This document shows positions 57,806 to 64,000 of a DNA stretch of 64,000 bases, piece by piece; the stretch's first letter is position 1; each line of letters begins with the position of its first letter. This DNA is from Methylorubrum populi (lineage in GTDB: Bacteria > Pseudomonadota > Alphaproteobacteria > Rhizobiales > Beijerinckiaceae). Location: contig DYYG01000063.1 in the NCBI GenBank assembly GCA_020741775.1, positions 88,429-152,428 of the forward strand. Reading direction: 5' to 3'. The notes under the pieces were generated by a model. That model made no database searches. It was not told the DNA's origin and saw nothing but the letters and a program-made list of their open reading frames with translations. The position numbers and the translations under genes were made by a program.

Positions 57806-59104
57806 GTGCCTGTCCTGAATCTGAAGTCCGATTTCGCGGACGCCGACGACCTCCCCACCCTGATGGCCGCCATCGGCCGGCGCGCCCGCGCCGCCGGCCG
57901 GGCGATGGCCCTCGCCCCGGCGCAGACCAAGGATCTGGCCCTGCGCGCCGTCGCCGACCAGATTCGCGCCAATGCTCCGGCGATCCTCAAGGAAAATGCC
58001 CGCGACGTGTCCGCGGCGGAAGCCGCCGGCCTGACCAAGGCGATTCTCGATCGTCTGACCCTGGACGAGGGCCGAGTCGCCGCCATCGCCGAGGCGGTGG
58101 AGAAGGTGGCGAGCCTGCCTGATCCGGTCGGTCGCCAGCTCGCCGCCTTCGAGCGGCCGAACGGCCTCTTGATCGAGCGCATCTCGGTGCCGCTCGGAGT
58201 GGTTGGCGTGATCTTCGAGAGCCGCCCGAATGTGACCGCCGATGCCGGCGCGCTCTGCCTCAAGGCCGGCAATGCGGCGATCCTGCGGGCCGGCTCGGAT
58301 TCGCACCGCACGGCCACCGCCATCGCTGCGGCGATGAGCGAGGGTCTCAGCCGCGCCGGGCTGCCCGCCGACGCGATCCAGCTCGTGCCGACCCGCGACC
58401 GTGCGGCGGTGGGGCTGATGCTCACAGGACTCGGCGGCTGCGTCGACGTCATCGTCCCCCGGGGCGGACGCAGCCTGGTGGAGCGGGTCCAGGCGGAGGC
58501 CAAGGTGCCGGTCTTCGCCCATCTCGACGGCATCTGCCATGTCTACGTGGCCGAGGGCGCCGACCTTGCCATGGCCCGCACCCTGCTCGTGAACAGCAAG
58601 ATGCGCCGCACCGGCATCTGCGGCGCCGCCGAGACGCTGCTGGTCGATGCGGCCGTGACCGGAACCCATCTGAAGCCGCTGGTCGAAGCCCTGCTCGAAT
58701 CCGGCTGCGCCATCCGCGGCGACGAGGCCACCCAGGCCGTCGACCCGCGGGTGAGCCCGGCCACCGATGCGGATTGGCGCACCGAATATCTCGACGCGAT
58801 CATCTCTGCGAAGGTGGTCGACGGGCTCGATGCGGCCATCGCCCATATCGAGGCCAACGGCTCGCACCACACCGACGCGATCATCACCGACGACACCGAG
58901 GCCGCCACCCGTTTCCTCAACGAGGTCGATTCGGCGATCGTGGTCCACAACGCCTCGACGCAGTTCGCCGATGGCGGCGAGTTCGGCTTCGGAGCGGAGA
59001 TCGGCATCGCCACCGGCCGCATGCATGCCCGTGGGCCGGTGGGCGTCGAGCAGCTCACCACCTTCAAGTACCGCGTCCACGGCAGCGGCCAGACGCGGCC
59101 GTGA
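57806..59104 (+). CDS. proA: Gamma-glutamyl phosphate reductase
   Basis: 432 residues from the GTG at 57806 (VPVLNLKSDFADADD), with GGAAG upstream. Second step of proline synthesis, NADPH-dependent. Aldehyde-dehydrogenase fold with VPLGVVGVIFESRPNVTADA, CLKAGNAAILRAGSD, NSKMRRTGICGAAETLL (catalytic Cys) and the C-terminal GFGAEIGIATGRMHARGPVG. Followed by nadD and rsfS, a common alphaproteobacterial order. Confidence 0.95.
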   Translation: MPVLNLKSDFADADDLPTLMAAIGRRARAAGRAMALAPAQTKDLALRAVADQIRANAPAILKENARDVSAAEAAGLTKAILDRLTLDEGRVAAIAEAVEKVASLPDPVGRQLAAFERPNGLLIERISVPLGVVGVIFESRPNVTADAGALCLKAGNAAILRAGSDSHRTATAIAAAMSEGLSRAGLPADAIQLVPTRDRAAVGLMLTGLGGCVDVIVPRGGRSLVERVQAEAKVPVFAHLDGICHVYVAEGADLAMARTLLVNSKMRRTGICGAAETLLVDAAVTGTHLKPLVEALLESGCAIRGDEATQAVDPRVSPATDADWRTEYLDAIISAKVVDGLDAAIAHIEANGSHHTDAIITDDTEAATRFLNEVDSAIVVHNASTQFADGGEFGFGAEIGIATGRMHARGPVGVEQLTTFKYRVHGSGQTRP

Positions 59105-59768
59105 CGCGCTGAGGGCTGCTCCCCTGCGCGACGACGCTCTGCCGCCGACGGCGCCGGGTCTCAGGATCGGTCTCTATGGGGGCTCGTTCAACCCGGCTCA
59201 TGCCGGCCACCTGCATGTCAGCCGCACCGCGCTGAAGCGCCTGCGGCTTGACCGGGTGTGGTGGCTGGTGACGCCGGGCAATCCGCTGAAGGATACCGGC
59301 GCCCTCGCGCCCCTCGGCGAACGCGTCGCCCAGGCCCGGACGCTCGCCTTCGATCCGCGCATCGCCGTCACCGGCTTCGAAGCGGCGATCGGCAGCCGCT
59401 ACACCATCGATACCCTGCGCTGGCTGGTGCGGCACCGGCCGAACGTGCGATTCGTCTGGATCATGGGGGCGGATTCGCTCGGCAGCTTCCACCGCTGGCG
59501 CTCCTATGAAGAGATCATGGCGCTGGTCCCGGTCGCGGTGATCGACCGGCCAGGTCACACCTTGACGGCCCCCGCGGCGAAGGCGGCGCAGGCTTTCGCT
59601 GCGGCCCGAGTTCCGGAGGCAGAGGCGGCGTCACTCGCGACGCGGGCGCCGCCCGCCTGGACCTTCCTGCACGGGCCCCGTTCCGCACTCTCCTCGACAG
59701 CCCTGCGCAACAGGGCGTCGAATTCGGCGTCCTTTGGCCTGAAAGCGGCCTCGCGCGGCGCGCACTGA
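59025..59768 (+). CDS. nadD: Nicotinate-nucleotide adenylyltransferase NadD (start uncertain)
   Basis: NaMN adenylyltransferase of NAD synthesis. The core begins near 59166 with RIGLYGGSFNPAHAGHLHVS, the nucleotidyltransferase motif; WWLVTPGNPLK, ADSLGSFHRWRSYEEI and the C-terminal ALSSTALRN (ISSTxIR-type motif) follow. There is no ATG, GTG or TTG in frame between the proA stop and this motif. The nearest in-frame ATG is 59025, deep inside proA; CTG at 59109, 59124 or 59139 would be the alternatives. The C-terminus (about 200 residues from the core) is normal. Confidence 0.85.
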   Translation: MPVGRWASSSSPPSSTASTAAARRGRDALRAAPLRDDALPPTAPGLRIGLYGGSFNPAHAGHLHVSRTALKRLRLDRVWWLVTPGNPLKDTGALAPLGERVAQARTLAFDPRIAVTGFEAAIGSRYTIDTLRWLVRHRPNVRFVWIMGADSLGSFHRWRSYEEIMALVPVAVIDRPGHTLTAPAAKAAQAFAAARVPEAEAASLATRAPPAWTFLHGPRSALSSTALRNRASNSASFGLKAASRGAH

Positions 59769-59825
59769 CGCGGTAGGGCGGTCTGTCCGCTTGAAAAGTA
59801 GGGCGAAAGCCGCCAATTTCGGCGC

Positions 59826-60266
59826 GTGGCGGTGTCGTCACAGAATCGATTGCCGGGAACCGAAACCCTGTCCGCACACATCCGCCAAGGAGCCGTCAGC
59901 TCCGATCCCGTGACCGACACCTCGGAGGCCTTGAAGGCTCTTGCCCTCGGGTGTCTGGATGAGATGAAGGCCGAGGAGACCGTCGAGATCGATCTCGCTG
60001 GCAAGACCTCCCTCGCCGACACGATGATCATCGCGTCCGGACGTTCACAGCGCCATGTCGGCTCGATCGCCGACAAGATCATCCAGGAAATGAAAGCCAA
60101 AGGCTTCGGCAATGCCCGCGTCGAGGGCATGCCGGCCTGCGACTGGGTGTTGATCGATGCGGGCGACATCCTCGTCCACATCTTCCGCCCCGAGGTGCGT
60201 GGCTTCTACAACCTCGAGAAGATCTGGGGCGCCGATCGGCCGACCGGTACTCTGCTCGCGGGCTGA
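59826..60266 (+). CDS. rsfS: Ribosomal silencing factor RsfS
   Basis: 146 residues if started at the GTG at 59826; the conserved fold begins near residue 32 (SEALKALALGCLDEMKAEET), so a later start, such as the GTG near VTDTSEALK, is possible. Key features are DMIIASG-type DTMIIASGRSQRHVGSIADK, EGMPACDWVLIDAGDILVHI and FYNLEKIWGAD. It binds uL14 and blocks subunit joining during starvation. The pairing with nadD is usual. Confidence 0.92.
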   Translation: MAVSSQNRLPGTETLSAHIRQGAVSSDPVTDTSEALKALALGCLDEMKAEETVEIDLAGKTSLADTMIIASGRSQRHVGSIADKIIQEMKAKGFGNARVEGMPACDWVLIDAGDILVHIFRPEVRGFYNLEKIWGADRPTGTLLAG

Positions 60267-60304
60267 GCCTCGGCTCGGTTCTACGGCGGCAGGCAGAGAG
60301 CCGT

Positions 60305-61345
60305 TCAGGCGAGTGTGAACCGATAGGTGGTGCTCGCCGTGAACGCTGACCCTGGCCGCAGGACTGCACTCGGAAAATCCGGGTGATTGGGTGCGTCCGG
60401 GAAACCTTGCGTCTCGAAGCAGATCCCATCACCGGAGCGGTAGGTCCGTCCCGAAGGTCCGACGAGCGTCCCGTCAAGATTGTTGCCGGTATAGAGCTGG
60501 AGCGCCGGCTGCGTCGTCGCGATCTCAAGACGCCGGCCGCTCGCCGGGCAATGGCAGGAGGCCGCCGGGCGTCGATCTCCGTCCGGGCCGCGCAGCACGA
60601 AGGTGTGGTCGTAGCCCTTGGCGATGACGATCTGCGGATGATCCTCGCGGATGCGGGCGCCGACGCGCGCCGGCTCACGGAAATCGAGGGGCGTGCCAGC
60701 GACGGGAGCGATGGACCCTATCGGAATCTGTGTCGCGTCGGTTGGCGTATAGGCGTCGGACTCGATCTGCACGACGTGGTCCAACACGTCGCCCGCGCCC
60801 TCGCCGGCGAGATTGAAGTAGCTGTGATTGGTCAGGTTCACGACCGTCGGGCGATCGGTCGTGGCTCGGTAGTCGATGCGCAACGTGCCGGCCTCGGGAA
60901 GACTGTAGACCACCTCCACCTCGAGATCGCCCGGAAAGCCCTCCTCGCCGTCCGGGCTGAGCCGCCTCAGCGCCAGCCTCGTCTCGTCGGCCGAAGCGAC
61001 CTGCCAGAGACGTCTGGCAAATCCGCGCGGGCCGCCATGCATGGTGTTGGGCGGCTCGTTGATCGGAAGCTGATAGGTCCGGCCGTCGAGGGTGAAGCGG
61101 CCGGCGGCGATGCGGTTGGCAAAGCGCCCGGCAATCGCGCCGAAATGCGGACTCACCGTCTCGTAGCCTTCGACCGTATCGAGGGCGAGGACGACGTTGG
61201 CCGAGTGTCCCTCCCGATCCGGCACCTCGATGGCGGTGACCACGGCACCGAAATCGATCACCTGCACACGGATCCCATCACGGGCCAGCGTATGACGGGT
61301 GACCTTTTCGCCCTCCCGCGTCGTGCCGAAGTCTTCCGCTGTCAT
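60305..61345 (-). CDS. galM: Aldose 1-epimerase (galactose mutarotase)
   Basis: 346 residues. Interconverts alpha and beta anomers of hexoses. Beta-sandwich family motifs are GRFANRIAAGRFTLDGRTY, the catalytic His in VNLTNHSYFNLAG, the Arg/His in MHGGPRGFARRLW and the catalytic Glu region GICFETQGFPDAPNHPDFP. No signal peptide. It lies downstream of the ABC exporter gene by 83 bp and converges with rsfS. Confidence 0.92.
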   Translation of the reverse strand: MTAEDFGTTREGEKVTRHTLARDGIRVQVIDFGAVVTAIEVPDREGHSANVVLALDTVEGYETVSPHFGAIAGRFANRIAAGRFTLDGRTYQLPINEPPNTMHGGPRGFARRLWQVASADETRLALRRLSPDGEEGFPGDLEVEVVYSLPEAGTLRIDYRATTDRPTVVNLTNHSYFNLAGEGAGDVLDHVVQIESDAYTPTDATQIPIGSIAPVAGTPLDFREPARVGARIREDHPQIVIAKGYDHTFVLRGPDGDRRPAASCHCPASGRRLEIATTQPALQLYTGNNLDGTLVGPSGRTYRSGDGICFETQGFPDAPNHPDFPSAVLRPGSAFTASTTYRFTLA

Positions 61346-61428
61346 CCGCCGCTCCCGTCACGCTCCAGCGTCTACGCGCGAGAGCGGGATCGGTGGCGGC
61401 AAGTCCCCCGGTTTCGTGTCGAAGGGTA

Positions 61429-63219
61429 TCAGGCCGAGGCGGCGTCGGACCGGGCCGCCCCGGTATCGTCCGACAATTGCAGCCGGTGCAGCCGCGCATA
61501 GGTGCCGCCGACGGCTACCAATTCGTCGTGTCGGCCGAGCTCGATCACCCGACCGGCCTCCATCACCGCGATCCGGTCGGCCTCGCGCACGGTCGAGAGG
61601 CGGTGGGCGATGACGAGGGTGGTGCGGCCGCGCATCAGCCGTTCCAGGGCCTCCTGCACCAGATGCTCGGATTCCGAATCGAGCGCGGAGGTCGCCTCGT
61701 CGAGAAGGAGGATCGGCGCGTTCTTGAGGAAGGCGCGGGCCAGGGAAATGCGCTGGCGCTCGCCGCCGGAGAGACGACCGCCACTCGGGCCGACCTGAAA
61801 CTCGTAGCCTTCGGCGAGCCGGGTGATGAAGCCGTGGGCCGCCGCCGCCTGGGCCGCCGCTTCGATCTCCGCACGCGAGGCACCTGGACGGCCGAAGCCG
61901 ATATTGGCGGCGATGGTGTCGTCGAACAGCACGACCTCCTGCGACACCACCGCCACCGCCGCGCGCAAAGATGCCAGGGTGACGTCCCGGATATCGGTGC
62001 CGTCGATCAGCACGCGGCCGGCGGTGACATCGTGCAGGCGTGGAACGAGATTGAGGAGCGAGGATTTGCCGGAGCCGGAGCGACCGACCAGGGCGGTGGT
62101 CGAGCCGGACGGCACCACGAGATCGATGCCCTCCAGGGCCGGGGCGTCGGCGCGGTAGCGGAAATGCACGCCCTCGAAGCGGATCTCGCCCCGCGTCACG
62201 GTGAGCGAACGCGCCTGCGGCGCCTCACGGATCGTCGGCTGCTCGTCCATCAGCGCGAAATAGCGGGTCAGCGCGGCCGCGGCTTCCTGAAGGATGGCGT
62301 TGAGGGTGCCGAGCGCCCGCGCTGGCTGCGCGGCGAGCAGCAGAGCCGCGACGTAACCGGTGAAATCACCGACGGTGCGGTCACCGGACATGACCCGCTG
62401 CCCCACCAGCACCAGCACGCCGGCCACGGCGAGGCCGCCGCCGATCTCCATCAGCGGGTCGAGCCGGCCCCGGGCATTGGCGGCCTTCATCTTGAGACGG
62501 CGCACCTCGTCGAGTGCCGCAGCCGCGCGGCCCTTCAGATAGCCTTCGAGGCCGTAGGTCTTGGCGACGCGGGCGCCCTGCAGGCTCTCGGTGATGAGGC
62601 TCGCCGTGGCGCCCATCTGCTCCTGCGTCGTGGTCGAGACGTGGCGTAGTTTCTTGCCGATGCGGTTGACCGGCCCGGCGATGAGCGGAACCGTGACCGC
62701 GGCGGCGAGCGTCAGCAGCGGGTCCATCCAGACCAGGGCGATCACCAGCGCCACCAGCATGGCGATGTCGCGCAGCAGCACCGTCGAGATCCGGGTCAGC
62801 GCCTCCTTGATGAAGGCGAAGTCGGTGGTGAAGCGTTGGGTGAAGGCCGCCGGGCTCTCGCGGCCGAGCTGGGCCAGGTCGGCATCGATCAGATGGCCGT
62901 AGAGCGCCGCCTGCATGTCGGCCTCGACCCGCGTCACCACCCGGTTGGTCAGCACCGTCTGACCGAACAAGGCGAAGCCGCGCACGGAAGTCACGGCGAT
63001 GACGATGAGCGGGCCGTAGGCCAGCGCCCCGGTATCCTTGCGGTCGAAGGCGTCGAAGGCGGCCTTGATCAGGGCCGGGTAAAGTCCCGTCGCGGCGCCG
63101 ACGATGGTGATGAGCACCAGCACCACCGCGAGCGTAGCCCGGTGGGGGGACAGCCATTCCCGCCAGAGCCGCCCGAGCAGGGGAAGGGTATCGCCCCTCA
63201 GGAGCGGCCGGCGCGCCAT
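61429..63219 (-). CDS. ABC transporter, MsbA-like fused permease/ATPase
   Basis: 596 residues from the ATG at 63219 (MARRPLLRGDTLPLL). Half-transporter that dimerises: six membrane helices (about 25-315; first LAVVLVLITIVGAATGLYPA) and an ATPase (about 350-590) with Walker A GRSGSGKSS, signature LSGGERQRISLARA, Walker B ILLLDEATSALDSESE and VIAHRLSTV. The sequence is of the MsbA/lipid-A-export type; the substrate cannot be proven from sequence. Confidence 0.9.
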   Translation of the reverse strand: MARRPLLRGDTLPLLGRLWREWLSPHRATLAVVLVLITIVGAATGLYPALIKAAFDAFDRKDTGALAYGPLIVIAVTSVRGFALFGQTVLTNRVVTRVEADMQAALYGHLIDADLAQLGRESPAAFTQRFTTDFAFIKEALTRISTVLLRDIAMLVALVIALVWMDPLLTLAAAVTVPLIAGPVNRIGKKLRHVSTTTQEQMGATASLITESLQGARVAKTYGLEGYLKGRAAAALDEVRRLKMKAANARGRLDPLMEIGGGLAVAGVLVLVGQRVMSGDRTVGDFTGYVAALLLAAQPARALGTLNAILQEAAAALTRYFALMDEQPTIREAPQARSLTVTRGEIRFEGVHFRYRADAPALEGIDLVVPSGSTTALVGRSGSGKSSLLNLVPRLHDVTAGRVLIDGTDIRDVTLASLRAAVAVVSQEVVLFDDTIAANIGFGRPGASRAEIEAAAQAAAAHGFITRLAEGYEFQVGPSGGRLSGGERQRISLARAFLKNAPILLLDEATSALDSESEHLVQEALERLMRGRTTLVIAHRLSTVREADRIAVMEAGRVIELGRHDELVAVGGTYARLHRLQLSDDTGAARSDAASA

Positions 63220-63310
63220 TCTGTACCGTTTTCGATGCTGACCCCGGCGGAAGCGCCGGGGCCCGCGGTGTTTGCCGCCGCGCGGCGCCCGGATCAAGCG
63301 CGCCGGGCGA

Positions 63311-63865
63311 TCACTCGTCGCCGCCGGGACGTTGGCCAGGACCTTGACCGGGACCTTCGCGGTGCCAGTGCTTGTGAGGACCGCCATGCGGGCGCATGGG
63401 TCGGGCGAGCACCATGGCGCGGCGCTTCTGCCCGTCATCCAGGGTGGCGAAGAGCGGCGTGGTGGCGTCGGCGAGCTTGCGCAGGGCCTCGCCCCGGGCC
63501 GTGGCCGCATCCGCCATGGCCCGCAGGGTCCCCGGCGCATCCTCCGTCATCCGGCCGCGCTCCCGCCGGGCCTCGCGTTGCGCATCCCGCTGCTTGGCCA
63601 GATCGCGGATCGCCCCTTCCACCGGCGGCCACAGCTTCTCCTGGTCGGGCGTCAGCTTGAGGCCCGCATGCAGGGCGGCGATGCGGGCATCGGTGAAGGC
63701 GGCCCGGTCCTCGGCCGAGAGAGCCGCCCAATGGCCGTGCCGGTGACCTCCCTCCGCGAAGGGCCCGCCGCGCTCACCGGCCCGTACCGCCGCCGATCCG
63801 ATGCCGGCGGCACCGAGAGCCGTCAGGCCGACCAGCAGAAAACCCGTCACCCGTTTGCGTGTCAT
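63311..63865 (-). CDS. Exported Spy/CpxP-like (LTXXQ motif) protein
   Basis: 184 residues from the ATG at 63865 (MTRKRVTGFLLVGLTALGAA), with a signal peptide to about residue 30, then HRHGHW. Helical core with the LTPDQEKLW motif (LTxxQ) and FATLDDGQKRRAM near the C-terminus, then a His/Gly/Pro-rich tail (HKHWHREGPGQGPGQ). Spy/CpxP relatives are periplasmic chaperones or metal-stress sensors. The His-rich ends suggest metal interaction; inferred. Confidence 0.85.
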   Translation of the reverse strand: MTRKRVTGFLLVGLTALGAAGIGSAAVRAGERGGPFAEGGHRHGHWAALSAEDRAAFTDARIAALHAGLKLTPDQEKLWPPVEGAIRDLAKQRDAQREARRERGRMTEDAPGTLRAMADAATARGEALRKLADATTPLFATLDDGQKRRAMVLARPMRPHGGPHKHWHREGPGQGPGQRPGGDE

Positions 63866-64000
63866 GGAACCGCTCCGTCGAAAGGGGCTCAGCTGCCCCG
63901 ATGCCGACGAGAGTGCGCAGCGGACATATCCGGGATGTTTCAAGACGATGCCGGCTTGTTTCCCGAACATGAAAGCTTGTCCATGTTTGGCGTTCTATGC

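Noticed and set aside
56441..59080. An 879-codon minus-strand frame
   Set aside because: Antisense to proB and proA, both unmistakable enzymes.
60271..60303. CGGCTC/GAGCCG inverted repeat between rsfS and galM
   Set aside because: Only a 6-bp stem with a 21-nt loop; too weak to call a terminator.

Overview
This is a GC-rich, densely coding chromosomal segment from an alphaproteobacterium, most likely Methylobacterium/Methylorubrum (Rhizobiales). The placement is inference. It rests on the dusB(nifR3)-ntrB-ntrC ... ntrY-ntrX-hfq-hflX order, a fused ispDF, a MucR/Ros regulator, FtsEX next to an MJ0042 zinc-ribbon protein, CpdR-like and other single-domain response regulators, a tungstate uptake locus as expected for a methylotroph with W/Mo formate dehydrogenases, and large palindromic intergenic repeats of the Rhizobiales type. 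No rRNA, tRNA, CRISPR array, prophage or insertion sequence was seen.

Layout. 1-1393: 3' part of a SulP anion transporter. 1453-12718 (minus strand): nitrogen-regulation block dusB-ntrB-ntrC-[RadD-like helicase]-ntrY-ntrX-hfq-hflX. 12835-14684: ispDF and a CinA/PncC-type amidohydrolase. 14836-18615 (minus): a three-subunit PaoABC-like molybdenum aldehyde/xanthine oxidoreductase. 19104-25353 (minus): a five-gene heavy-metal RND efflux locus (Cys-rich periplasmic protein, adaptor, CzcA/CusA-like pump, His-rich protein, DUF305 protein). 25921-26409: a MucR-family regulator. 26557-37717: an eight-gene chemosensory phosphorelay (CheW, CheR with TPR-like tail, CheW, MCP, CheA-REC, CheB, two hybrid kinases). 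37841-43596: metallothionein, then molybdenum/tungsten genes (mobB, moeA, a ModE-like regulator, tupBCA). 43731-48323: small membrane protein, PRC-barrel protein, and divergent opgG/opgH glucan genes. 48394-52009: secreted hypothetical, trans-sulfuration enzyme, TspO, CpdR-like receiver, hpt. 52283-55846: zinc-ribbon protein, ftsEX, YdcF-like protein. 55860-60266: lone receiver, proB, proA, nadD, rsfS. 60305-63865 (minus): galM, an MsbA-like ABC exporter and a Spy/CpxP-like protein.

How the genes fit together. NtrB/NtrC and NtrY/NtrX are two two-component pairs for nitrogen control, co-oriented with the RNA chaperone gene hfq. The chemosensory block has the parts of a Wsp-like or Che3-like 'alternative cellular function' pathway: an MCP array with two CheW proteins, CheR/CheB adaptation and a CheA-receiver hybrid. 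Instead of CheY or a diguanylate cyclase it ends in two cytoplasmic hybrid histidine kinases, one with an intact plus a degenerate receiver. The tup, mob and moe genes would supply W/Mo cofactor, and the PaoABC-like enzyme nearby is one plausible consumer. The strongest items for follow-up are the chemosensory phosphorelay, a perfect hairpin beside the hflX ribosome binding site, a palindrome over the dusB start, a RadD-like helicase with an altered Walker A motif, the shared small domain in the metal locus, and a MucR protein that lost its zinc-ligand cysteine.
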